A stretch of DNA of 64,000 nt from JAFGPL01 sp963781805 (GTDB lineage: Bacteria > Bacteroidota > Bacteroidia > Bacteroidales > UBA10428). The translations under genes and the position numbers were made by a program. Under the pieces are notes generated by a model. It was given only the letters and a program-made list of their open reading frames with translations, did no database searches and was not told the DNA's origin. This document shows positions 1 to 8,411 of this stretch, one piece after another (within the stretch, counting starts at the first letter, position 1; each line of letters opens with the position of its first letter). The DNA lies in contig CAWAHF010000004.1 of the NCBI GenBank assembly GCA_963781805.1, positions 3,100,001 to 3,164,000 on the forward strand, in the 5' to 3' direction.

Positions 1-73
1 ATACTTTTAACCGGTTTTTAACAATTGCTCCTTTAGGTACTGAAAAAAGTGTTCATAAAGAATTTCCGGCATT

Positions 74-106
74 TTTGTTTAAATGCACCATCTTATCTTA
101 CTTTTG
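74..106 (+). promoter_or_regulatory. probable dnaB promoter
   Basis: A TTTG box (74-77) is separated by 21 bases from TACTTTTG (99-106). The second box fits the Bacteroidetes primary sigma factor -7 consensus TAnnTTTG exactly, and the first fits the -33 TTTG element. The start codon of dnaB lies about 60 bases beyond. This is a motif match only. Confidence 0.5.
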
Positions 107-168
107 TAAGGCAGGTACCTGTAAGGTATAATTGTGTTTAAATACTTATTTTTTAATTAGTTGCAACA

Positions 169-1698
169 ATGGCTCAAAAAAGAAATGTTCCTCAGATGAA
201 ATCAAACCCAATCGATATGGAATTGGGTAAAATACCTCCGCAAGCACTTGAACTGGAAGAAGTGGTGCTTGGAGCCGTTATGCTTGAAAAGGATGCTGTT
301 GTTGAAGTAATGGACATTCTAACGCCCGAATGTTTTTACAAAGATGAACATCAGAAAATCTTTAAAGTGATTATTGATTTATCAACCAACGATAAAGCAA
401 TTGATATTCTCACAGTTACAGAAGAATTAAGAAAAAATAAACAACTCGATGAAGTAGGAGGCCCATTATACATAACCCAGTTGACAAATCGTGTAGCCTC
501 GGCTGCTCATGTTGAATTTCATGCAAGAATTGTTGCACAGAAATTTATCCAGCGTGAACTTATTCGAATATCATCCGAAATTCAAAGCCGCGCATTCGAT
601 GACAGTATAGATGTTAATGATTTGCTTGATTTTTCAGAAAGTGAACTGTTTAATGTTGCACAGGGAAATATTAAGAAGGAGACGATTAAACTTAATCTAC
701 TTATCAAAGAAGCAATTACCCAGATTGAAGAAGCCGGAAAACGTGAAGATAGCCTGATAGGAGTCCCTTCGGGTTTTACTAAACTCGACAGGTTAACCAG
801 CGGCTGGCAGAAATCCGACCTGGTGATTGTCGCCGCCCGTCCCTCGATGGGAAAAACAGCATTTGTTCTTTCTATGGCAAGAAGTATGGCTGTGCTGAAT
901 AACAAGTCGGTTGCATTATTTTCACTTGAAATGTCTTCGCTGCAATTGGTAAATCGATTGATTGTTGCAGAAACAGAACTGCCTTCCAACAGGATAAGAA
1001 ATGGCCGGTTGAAGGATTACGAATGGGAACAGCTCGATTATAAAATCAAAAGTCTGGTAGATGCACCCATATTTATAGACGACACACCCGCAATTTCTAT
1101 TTTCGAGTTAAGAGCTAAGTGTAGGAGGTTAAAGCGATTGCACAACATCGACATAATTATTATTGACTACCTGCAATTGATGTCAGGAATACCGGAAAAT
1201 AAGGGAAACAGGGAACAGGAAGTCAGCACAATATCCCGGGCGCTGAAAGGTATAGCAAAAGAACTGGATGTCCCCGTTATAGCTCTTTCACAGCTTAATC
1301 GTTCGGTTGAAATAAGATCGGGAAGCAAAAGACCTCAATTATCAGACTTAAGGGAATCGGGAGCCATTGAACAGGATGCTGATATGGTTATTTTTATCCA
1401 TCGACCGGAAAAATACGGCTTCATGGAAGACGAAGAAGGGAACTCATTGAAAGGGTTGGCTGAGATTATTCTTGCCAAGCACCGGAACGGGCCTATCGGT
1501 GATGTAATTCTACGATTCAAGGAAGATTTTGCCAAATTTGTGGATATTGAAGATGATTACATTGCACCACTTGATGAAGATTCACCAAAAGAACCTCTAA
1601 CGGTTGGATCAAGAATGAACGAAGACCCTGGTTCGGTGAATATAAATAATGCTGACCTGAAAAAAAACAGTGATTTCAATGATGAGGTACCTTTTTAA
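169..1698 (+). CDS. dnaB: replicative DNA helicase DnaB
   Basis: This is the hexameric helicase that unwinds DNA at the replication fork and recruits primase. The 509-residue length is normal for DnaB. An N-terminal primase-interaction domain occupies roughly residues 20-130. The RecA-like C-terminal domain has the Walker A motif ARPSMGKT at 223-230, a Walker B strand ending in DYLQLM near 333-338, and the DnaB signature SDLRESGAIEQDAD near 392-405. The last ~50 residues are polar and poorly structured, as in many Bacteroidota DnaBs. No intein or insertion is present. The gene stands alone behind a probable promoter, and rpsT follows after ~195 bases of non-coding DNA. Confidence 0.97.
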   Translation: MAQKRNVPQMKSNPIDMELGKIPPQALELEEVVLGAVMLEKDAVVEVMDILTPECFYKDEHQKIFKVIIDLSTNDKAIDILTVTEELRKNKQLDEVGGPLYITQLTNRVASAAHVEFHARIVAQKFIQRELIRISSEIQSRAFDDSIDVNDLLDFSESELFNVAQGNIKKETIKLNLLIKEAITQIEEAGKREDSLIGVPSGFTKLDRLTSGWQKSDLVIVAARPSMGKTAFVLSMARSMAVLNNKSVALFSLEMSSLQLVNRLIVAETELPSNRIRNGRLKDYEWEQLDYKIKSLVDAPIFIDDTPAISIFELRAKCRRLKRLHNIDIIIIDYLQLMSGIPENKGNREQEVSTISRALKGIAKELDVPVIALSQLNRSVEIRSGSKRPQLSDLRESGAIEQDADMVIFIHRPEKYGFMEDEEGNSLKGLAEIILAKHRNGPIGDVILRFKEDFAKFVDIEDDYIAPLDEDSPKEPLTVGSRMNEDPGSVNINNADLKKNSDFNDEVPF

Positions 1699-1842
1699 AT
1701 ATCTTCAGAAGATAATGATATTCAATTACTAATATCCCTGCAATTGTTTACAGAATATTCGAATTTGTGCTTTTTGATAATTAAAATTTGTTCACACAGC
1801 TTTATTAAATTCAAAAAGATTTTTTTGTATTAAAAAATTATA

Positions 1843-1850
1843 TAATTTTG
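1843..1850 (+). promoter_or_regulatory. possible -7 box upstream of rpsT
   Basis: TAATTTTG matches the Bacteroidetes -7 consensus TAnnTTTG and lies about 45 bases before the rpsT start. The nearest TTTG upstream (1824-1827) leaves only 15 bases of spacing, shorter than usual, so only the -7 half is convincing. Confidence 0.35.
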
Positions 1851-1893
1851 TCGCCTCAAAATCATTGGTAAATTTATTATTTAATAAAGAACG

Positions 1894-2145
1894 ATGGCAA
1901 ATCACAAATCGGCAATTAAGAGAATCAGACAGAACGAAAAAAAAAGAGAGCAGAATAAATATTATTCCCGCAGTACCCGTAATGCAGTCAAAAATCTGAG
2001 AAACGTTACAGATAAGGCTGAAGCAACTGAGCTTTATCCTAAAGTGGCCGGTCTGCTTGATAGACTGGCAAAAAAGAATGTTATTCATGATAACAAAGCA
2101 TCAAATTTGAAATCGAGTCTGGCAAAACACGTAAATAGTCTATAA
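1894..2145 (+). CDS. rpsT: 30S ribosomal protein S20
   Basis: S20 binds 16S rRNA in the body of the 30S subunit early in assembly. The 83-residue protein starts MANHKSAIKRIRQNEKKR, the classic S20 opening: a very basic helix rich in Lys and Arg. The length is typical, and all three long helices can be expected from the charge pattern. It is monocistronic: a -7 box lies upstream and a strong intrinsic terminator follows 25 bases after the stop codon. Confidence 0.97.
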   Translation: MANHKSAIKRIRQNEKKREQNKYYSRSTRNAVKNLRNVTDKAEATELYPKVAGLLDRLAKKNVIHDNKASNLKSSLAKHVNSL

Positions 2146-2170
2146 TTGCTGATTTCAGGTAAAATATTTC

Positions 2171-2193
2171 AAAGCCCCGTCAGGGGCTTTTTT
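2171..2193 (+). terminator. intrinsic terminator after rpsT
   Basis: AAAGCCCC, a 4-base GTCA loop and GGGGCTTT form a perfect 8-bp stem (2171-2190) running into TTT. It lies 25 bases after the rpsT stop codon. Confidence 0.9.
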
Positions 2194-2320
2194 ATTAGAT
2201 AATTCTTACAATTCTCAAAATACTTCCTGTTCATTGTTTATCTGCCCGGGTTATTGCATTAAATGCTTTTCACTTTGAAAATAATGATATACCTTTCAAT
2301 CCGGATTTACAATCGAACCA

Positions 2321-3016
2321 ATGACCAAACCCGACAATCTCAGTATTAAGAATTGGGCAAGTGAGGACCGGCCGCGAGAGAAGCTTCTTCTCAAAGGGAT
2401 TCAATCGTTGAGCGATTCTGAACTGATTGCGATCATTCTGGGTAGCGGAACCCGTGAATTGACTGCTGTTGAACTCGCAAAAAAACTCTTACAAAAAGCT
2501 GATAACAATCTTAATAAGCTTGGAAAATTTTCAGTTCAGGAACTAATGAAATTTAAAGGAATCGGAGAGGCAAAGGCAATTTCAATTGTGGCGGCAATGG
2601 AACTTGGGAAGCGCCGAAAACTTTCCGAAATTATGGATAAACCATCCATAAAAAGCAGTAAAGATGTATATGAAATATTTCATCCTTTGTTGGCAGATCT
2701 GCCATACGAAGAATTCTGGATTTTACTCTTAAACCGGTCAAACCGAATCATAAATAAAAGCAAAATAAGTCAGGGAGGCGTTGCAGGAACTGTAATTGAC
2801 ACCAAATTAATTTTAAAGACCGCCATCGAACAACTTGCTTCATCCATCATTCTTTGCCACAATCATCCATCGGGCAACCTGAATCCAAGTGAAGCTGATG
2901 TTGATATCACAAAAAAATTAAAAGCAGCCTCGGAATATATGGACATTAAATTGCTGGATCATGTTATTGTGGCCGACCATGCTTACTTTAGTTTTATTGA
3001 CGAAGGAAGAATTTAA
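2321..3016 (+). CDS. radC: RadC family JAB/MPN-domain protein
   Basis: RadC/YsnA-like proteins carry an MPN+ (JAMM) metal-binding domain. They were first linked to DNA repair, but their true role is unsettled. At 231 residues the length is usual. A helix-hairpin-helix region (FKGIGEAKA, about 78-86) precedes the JAB domain, whose motif HNHPSGNLNPSEAD spans 180-193 with the zinc ligands H180, H182 and D193 intact. A metalloprotease-like active site is therefore preserved. It is separated from rpsT by a terminator and followed 16 bases later by an acyltransferase-like gene. Confidence 0.92.
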   Translation: MTKPDNLSIKNWASEDRPREKLLLKGIQSLSDSELIAIILGSGTRELTAVELAKKLLQKADNNLNKLGKFSVQELMKFKGIGEAKAISIVAAMELGKRRKLSEIMDKPSIKSSKDVYEIFHPLLADLPYEEFWILLLNRSNRIINKSKISQGGVAGTVIDTKLILKTAIEQLASSIILCHNHPSGNLNPSEADVDITKKLKAASEYMDIKLLDHVIVADHAYFSFIDEGRI

Positions 3017-3032
3017 CCCTATTTTCTGAGTT

Positions 3033-3953
3033 TTGAGTATCAGATATTTAAAAAATAACGAAATTAATTATTACCGTTGGGACCGGTGTATAAAAAATTC
3101 TTTTAACAGTTTGATATACAGCTACTCTTGGTACCTAAATACGGTTTGCCCTAAGTGGAATGCCCTGATAGAAGGTGATTATGAAACAGTTATGCCACTT
3201 CCTATAATAAGCAGATTTGGGTTCAAAGGAATTAAAACTCCGAAATTCATTGGCAGCCTGGGAATTTTCTCATCAAAACTTATAAGTAATAAAAAAATTG
3301 AAACATTTTTCAGCGCCATCCCATACGGAATATTTTTCATAAATCTGAATATTAACAAATTCAACAGGCTTGAATGGAATAGCCCAAAGGTTACGGAGAA
3401 GTCGCACTTTGAGCTCGACCTTGTAAAACCCTATTATAAAATATCCCGAAACTATGATACTTTGTTGAAAGAAAACCTGGACAAGGCGAAAAGGTATAAA
3501 CTATCATTTTTAAAAAGTATTTCGCCCAATGAAATGCTCGACCTGGTGAAAACCCAGTCAGTGTTCAGTGCAAATCCTCAAAGCGATAAGGAAAATATTA
3601 AGCTGTTGCGAATTTTGATAAGTACCTCTCTGCGCTATCAGTTTGGTGAACTCTTTGGTGTATATGATGCTTTTAATAACCTGAGCTCAGCTGCATTTTT
3701 TGTTTGGTCGGAAAACAGGGCAATTTTATTGCACTACTGTACAACGCCAGAAGGAATTCACGAAAACGCTTTCCACTTTTTAATCGATAATTTTATTCAT
3801 AAGTATAGCGGCAAATTCGTCACCCTGATTTTTGATTATACCCATACGAAAGAACATACTGAAACCTTTAAACATTTCGGAGCCATTGAAAGTCAATATC
3901 AGAATATTATTGTAAACAGGTATCCAATCCTGTCTTCCATATTGAACAGGTAG
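3033..3953 (+). CDS. hypothetical protein, possible GNAT/FemAB-like fold
   Basis: The 306-residue protein starts at a TTG codon (3033) 16 bases after radC, since no ATG fits the conserved-looking N-terminus. It has no signal peptide or membrane segment. The layout resembles the FemAB/GNAT-like acyltransferase superfamily often found in Bacteroidota surface-carbohydrate loci: an aromatic N-terminal half with WYLNTVCPKWNAL, then a basic segment near 145-165 and a C-terminal half with AAFFVWSENRAILLHYCTT and LIFDYTHT. I see no clear acyl-CoA loop, so a specific function is not assigned. It converges on folK with only 10 bases between stop codons. Confidence 0.7.
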   Translation: MSIRYLKNNEINYYRWDRCIKNSFNSLIYSYSWYLNTVCPKWNALIEGDYETVMPLPIISRFGFKGIKTPKFIGSLGIFSSKLISNKKIETFFSAIPYGIFFINLNINKFNRLEWNSPKVTEKSHFELDLVKPYYKISRNYDTLLKENLDKAKRYKLSFLKSISPNEMLDLVKTQSVFSANPQSDKENIKLLRILISTSLRYQFGELFGVYDAFNNLSSAAFFVWSENRAILLHYCTTPEGIHENAFHFLIDNFIHKYSGKFVTLIFDYTHTKEHTETFKHFGAIESQYQNIIVNRYPILSSILNR

Positions 3954-3963
3954 CCTGGCTTAC

Positions 3964-4461
3964 TTATTTATGAAACAATAATGGCTTCACCCATTTTTCA
4001 TCCTTACATTCCTGCAATAACTGATTAATTGTTTTATGCAAAACGGGATGCTCCAAATCCGGAGAAATTTCATTTAATGGAATCAGAACAAATTTTCTCA
4101 AATATAATGACGGATGAGGGATTATTAAGTTTGGAAGATTTATTATTTCATTATTATAAAACAGGATATCTATATCCATTTTGCGCGAATCATACCTTTT
4201 CTGTGATGAACGTTCGCGTCCAAATTCTGCTTCTATTTTTATAATTTTTTCAAGGATTGATATGGGAGATAATTCAGAAGAACTAACCAGAACCTGGTTG
4301 TAGAAATTAGCTACGTCTTCAATTCCCCAGGGTTCTGTCTCATATATCATTGATGTTTTTTGAATGTCCCCAATTTCATTCTCAATAAATAAAGAAGCTT
4401 TTTCAATATTTTTTCTCCTGTCAGCTAAATTTCCGCCTATAATAAAATAAATAGTATTCAT
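3964..4461 (-). CDS. folK: 6-hydroxymethyl-7,8-dihydropterin pyrophosphokinase
   Basis: FolK transfers pyrophosphate from ATP to 6-hydroxymethyl-7,8-dihydropterin in folate synthesis. The 165-residue protein has the family landmarks: NTIYFIIGGNLADR at the N-terminus, YETEPWG near 40-46, the catalytic GRERSSQKRYDSRKMDIDIL segment near 81-100 with its paired acidic Mg ligands (D96, D98), and IPHPSLYLRKFVLIPL near 114-129. It is complete and unfused (no FolB or FolP partner adjacent). It is transcribed divergently from sppA, with 113 bases between the two starts. Confidence 0.95.
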   Translation of the reverse strand: MNTIYFIIGGNLADRRKNIEKASLFIENEIGDIQKTSMIYETEPWGIEDVANFYNQVLVSSSELSPISILEKIIKIEAEFGRERSSQKRYDSRKMDIDILFYNNEIINLPNLIIPHPSLYLRKFVLIPLNEISPDLEHPVLHKTINQLLQECKDEKWVKPLLFHK

Positions 4462-4574
4462 TTGAATGATTCCTTCACAGGTAAAAATAATAATTTATGC
4501 TTTTGGTGTGGATTTTTATAAAATTGTTTATTTTTAAAGAACTACTTTTTTAATAATTTAATCCATATCCCGAT

Positions 4575-6350
4575 ATGAAAAGCTTTTTAAAATATGTTCT
4601 TGCGACCATCACAGGAACCTTAATCGTTGGCATAGTTTTAATTTTTATTTTCTTTGGTATGGTAAATGCATTTTTTGCTTTGGCTACCAAAGAAAAAAGT
4701 GTGGAAATCAAAAAACAATCTGTACTGGTTATTTCACTCAATCGACAAATTAAAGATCGGAAACCGTCAGGGCCATTCATTAATGTAAATTTAAGATCTG
4801 TCTTTCCTGTCACCGAATTGGGTCTGAATGAAATTCTTGACAATATTAAAAAAGCTGAAAAAGATGCGAATATCGAAGGAATTTTGCTTGATCTTAGTAC
4901 CATACAGGCAGATATCGCCACCATAGATGAAATAAGAAGCGCTCTGAAAGAATTTAAAGATTCGGGCAAATTTGTTATCTGCTACAGCGATTATTTTACC
5001 CAGCCTTCGTATTATCTTGCTTCGGTAGCTGATGATATTTATATGAATCCTGAGGGAATATTTTTCCTGAAAGGTTTTCATGCAGAAATTAATTTTATTA
5101 AAGGAACACTTGACAAGCTTGGAATTCAACCTCAGATAATCCGCCACGGGAAATTTAAAAGCGCAGTGGAACCACTCATAAATAAAAGCATGAGCGATGA
5201 AAACAGAGCTCAGATTAAATCATTTATGGGATCAATGTGGAACTATTATTTAAAAAATATTAGCGCCGAACGTCATATCGCACCTTCATTGCTGAACCGC
5301 TTAGCTGATAATTTAACCCTCTCCGATCCACAAGCTGCTTATGAATGCGGTTTGCTGGATAGTCTTATCTACCGGGATCAGGTTATGGATATTCTGAAGG
5401 AAAAAACAGGAACCATCAAAAGAAAGAAACCCAATCTGGTTTCATTCACAGATTATGCCAAGGTGCCAAAACCAAGAGAACACAAAGGATTTATTAAAGA
5501 AAAAATTGCTGTTATCTATGCACAGGGAGATATTGTACCCGGTAAAGGGAATAATGATGAAATTGGCGCCGATGTATTTGCCGATGCCATAAGCGAGGCG
5601 AGACAGGATTCAATGATCAAGGCAATTGTACTGCGGGTTAATTCTCCGGGAGGCAGTGCATTGGCTTCCGAAATTATATGGCGCGAAATCGAGCTTGCAC
5701 GTAAATCAAAACCTGTAATTGCATCTATGGGAGATTATGCTGCATCGGGTGGTTATTATATCGTTTCACCCGCCGACGTAATTCTGGCAAATCAGTTTAC
5801 ACTCACCGGATCTATAGGAGTATTCGGAATATGGATGGATGCAAAAGACTTTTTTAATAAAAAACTTGGAATCACTTCTGATGTGGAAAATACCAATACA
5901 TATTCCGATTTTGGTTCGGTTTTCAGACCATTTTCTCCTTACGAAACTGCCGTTGCACAAAAGAGTGTGGATAAGGTTTACGATGCATTTGTAAATCATG
6001 TAGCCGCCGGACGAAATATGTCTTTTAAAGATGTTGATAAAATTGGTGAAGGACGGGTCTGGAGTGGAATTAATGCCATAAATATTAATTTGGTTGACAC
6101 ATTTGGCGGATTGACCGATGCAATAAAACTGGCTGCCAAAAAAGTTAACCTTGAAGAATACCGGATAGTGGAATATCCTAAGCTGGAAAATCCGCTTGAT
6201 GTTTTGGTAAGAGAATTAATGAGTGAGGCAAAAATTAAGATGCTAAAAAAAGAATTAGGAGAAAACTACAAGTATCTTAAATTGTTTGAAAATGCACAGA
6301 AGATGAATGGCGTACAAGCCAGGATGCCCTACTCTATTCATATTGAATAA
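4575..6350 (+). CDS. sppA: signal peptide peptidase SppA, 67 kDa type
   Basis: SppA is a membrane-anchored S49 serine protease that degrades cleaved signal peptides. The 591-residue length fits the long tandem-domain form. A single N-terminal membrane helix (about residues 8-35) is followed by two S49 folds. By comparison with E. coli SppA, the general-base lysine is K195 in HGKFKSAVEP and the nucleophile is S391 in GDYAASGGYYIV. The dyad is thus split between the two halves, as expected. The gene begins a plus-strand run with lpxK and the nucleoside phosphorylase. Confidence 0.95.
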   Translation: MKSFLKYVLATITGTLIVGIVLIFIFFGMVNAFFALATKEKSVEIKKQSVLVISLNRQIKDRKPSGPFINVNLRSVFPVTELGLNEILDNIKKAEKDANIEGILLDLSTIQADIATIDEIRSALKEFKDSGKFVICYSDYFTQPSYYLASVADDIYMNPEGIFFLKGFHAEINFIKGTLDKLGIQPQIIRHGKFKSAVEPLINKSMSDENRAQIKSFMGSMWNYYLKNISAERHIAPSLLNRLADNLTLSDPQAAYECGLLDSLIYRDQVMDILKEKTGTIKRKKPNLVSFTDYAKVPKPREHKGFIKEKIAVIYAQGDIVPGKGNNDEIGADVFADAISEARQDSMIKAIVLRVNSPGGSALASEIIWREIELARKSKPVIASMGDYAASGGYYIVSPADVILANQFTLTGSIGVFGIWMDAKDFFNKKLGITSDVENTNTYSDFGSVFRPFSPYETAVAQKSVDKVYDAFVNHVAAGRNMSFKDVDKIGEGRVWSGINAININLVDTFGGLTDAIKLAAKKVNLEEYRIVEYPKLENPLDVLVRELMSEAKIKMLKKELGENYKYLKLFENAQKMNGVQARMPYSIHIE

Positions 6351-6422
6351 AATTCAGAAAAAAACTCCGATGCTTTTGGATGCTAATATATTATTATTTC
6401 AATTAAAAGAATTATCAGGTTG

Positions 6423-7526
6423 ATGACCATTAACAGAAAAAAAATTGGTTTTCTCACTTTTCCGTTGTCAATTGTTTATGGCATTATCACCGGAATAAGA
6501 AACCTGTTTTTTAATCATCAGATACTGAAACAAACTTCATTCCCTATCCCAATTATTTGTGTGGGAAATATTACTGTCGGAGGGACAGGTAAAACACCGC
6601 ATGTGGAATACCTTGTTAAATTGCTCATGAGGGATTTTAATATTGCGGTGCTAAGCCGGGGCTTTAAAAGAAAAACGAATGATTTTCTTCTTGCCTCGCA
6701 CTCATCCAGCATAAAGGAAATAGGTGATGAACCAAAACAAATCAAGCAGAAATTCCCAAAAACAATCGTTGCTGTCTCAAAAAAGCGGGTTGAGGGTGTA
6801 ACCCGATTGTTGTCCGATTATCCCAACCTGCATGCGGTTATTTTAGACGATGCCTACCAACACAGATATATTAAACCGGGATTATCTATCCTGCTTGTTG
6901 ACTATCATCGTCCGCTGATTTCTGACAATCATCTTCCGTTTGGCGATTTACGTGAAAGTAAACGTGAAATAAAACGAGCCCATATCATTATTGTTACTAA
7001 AACTCCCGAACACATTAAACCTATCGAAAAAAGAATATTCATTAAGGATCTTACGCTTTACCCATTTCAATTCCTGTATTTTACAACATTTGTATATGGA
7101 AATCCGGTTCCTGTATTTAAAAAATCTGCAGCAAAACACGGTATCGAGCTCTTTAAGGATCATCAGACATCATTGCTTTTAGTTACAGGAATTGCATCAC
7201 CAAAACCGTTATTTGATTACCTGAAAAAATTAACTCCCCGAATCCGGCATATGCAATTCCCTGACCATCATGCTTATTCTTATAAAGATTTTGAAAAGAT
7301 AAAGGATGAGTTGCTTCAACTTAAACACAAACACAATCTTATTATTACAAGTGAAAAGGATGCAATGCGGATCAACGAATTGAAAAATCTGGACAAATCT
7401 TTGAAAGATTGTATGTATTATATACCTGTGGAAGTTAAATTTCTGGATAACGGGGCAAGAAAGTTTAACAAGGATTTACTGGATTATGTTGGAAAAAATA
7501 AAGAAATCAACAGACTACATAAATAA
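6423..7526 (+). CDS. lpxK: tetraacyldisaccharide 4'-kinase (lipid A)
   Basis: LpxK phosphorylates the 4' position of the disaccharide-1-phosphate precursor of lipid A at the inner membrane. A TTG immediately precedes the ATG at 6423, which I take as the start (367 residues). An N-terminal hydrophobic segment (about 8-30) is followed by the unusual P-loop GNITVGGTGKTP near residues 48-59, typical of LpxK. LSRGFKR, the DDAYQH motif and the late TSEKDA motif are also present. Its last 41 bases overlap the start of the next gene, implying translational coupling. Its presence implies a lipid A outer membrane. Confidence 0.95.
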   Translation: MTINRKKIGFLTFPLSIVYGIITGIRNLFFNHQILKQTSFPIPIICVGNITVGGTGKTPHVEYLVKLLMRDFNIAVLSRGFKRKTNDFLLASHSSSIKEIGDEPKQIKQKFPKTIVAVSKKRVEGVTRLLSDYPNLHAVILDDAYQHRYIKPGLSILLVDYHRPLISDNHLPFGDLRESKREIKRAHIIIVTKTPEHIKPIEKRIFIKDLTLYPFQFLYFTTFVYGNPVPVFKKSAAKHGIELFKDHQTSLLLVTGIASPKPLFDYLKKLTPRIRHMQFPDHHAYSYKDFEKIKDELLQLKHKHNLIITSEKDAMRINELKNLDKSLKDCMYYIPVEVKFLDNGARKFNKDLLDYVGKNKEINRLHK

Positions 7527-8295
7527 AGAAACCGACTTTGTTCCATTGGCAGGAATTATTACCGGTTCCGAACTTGGAAATATCGCCAAACAGTTAGAAA
7601 TTGTCCATTCTTTTCGTTTTAAGGATATCCCCTTTTTTCCAGTCTCCACTGTCGAAGGTCATGAAGGTAACCTTATTTTTGGCAAATTAAATTCAAGGAA
7701 TGTTGCAATATTGCAAGGTCGCATTCATTTCTACGAAGGTTACACGATGGATGAAGTTACTTATCCTGTAAGAGTTCTGAAATTCCTGGGAATAAAATAC
7801 CTCATCATTACCAATGCCAGCGGAGGCTTAAATCCCGGATATAAACCAGGCGATCTTATGATTCATGCCGACCATATAAACCTGATGCCAAATCCGCTAA
7901 TCGGTTCACATACCAAAGAGTTCGGGGAAAGGTTTCCGGCTATGACCCATGCATATGATGAAGTTCTTAATCAGACGTTGATAAATCTTTCCAAAAAACT
8001 TGACATTACAGTTCACACCGGTTGTTACATTGGGGTTACAGGCCCAACGCTCGAAACTCCTGCAGAATATGCCTATTACCGGTCATTAGGAGGTGACGCA
8101 ATAGGCATGTCAACGGTACCGGAAATAATTGTGGCCAGACAGATGGGAATAAACTGTGCGGCAATATCTGTTATTACAAATTCAGGGACCGGATTACAGA
8201 CCGGTGAAATATTGCATCAGGATGTTCTTAACATGGCACGGCTGGCAGAGCCTAAAGTAACCTCCCTGATTAAACTTTTGCTGACAGAATTATAA
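7486..8295 (+). CDS. punA: purine nucleoside phosphorylase (trimeric class)
   Basis: The enzyme splits inosine and guanosine into base plus ribose-1-phosphate for purine salvage. The 269-residue protein matches the trimeric PNP class: ITGSELGN phosphate loop near 26-33, GRIHFYEGY near 78-86, NASGG near 110-114, the purine pocket GPTLETPAEY near 186-195, and GMSTVPEIIVAR near 206-217. The ATG lies inside the end of lpxK (41-base overlap), and it is the only start that keeps the whole N-terminal strand. Neighbouring lpxK and PNP genes are common in Bacteroidota, but no functional link is evident. Confidence 0.94.
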   Translation: MLEKIKKSTDYINKETDFVPLAGIITGSELGNIAKQLEIVHSFRFKDIPFFPVSTVEGHEGNLIFGKLNSRNVAILQGRIHFYEGYTMDEVTYPVRVLKFLGIKYLIITNASGGLNPGYKPGDLMIHADHINLMPNPLIGSHTKEFGERFPAMTHAYDEVLNQTLINLSKKLDITVHTGCYIGVTGPTLETPAEYAYYRSLGGDAIGMSTVPEIIVARQMGINCAAISVITNSGTGLQTGEILHQDVLNMARLAEPKVTSLIKLLLTEL

Positions 8296-8411
8296 TCTTT
8301 TATATATAAAAAAAGAGAAAGCATTCATTTCAAAAATAAATACTTTCCCGCACAACTTTAAATATGAAAATCCCGGTTTTTAAACAACCAACAATTTAAT
8401 AACCGGTAAGA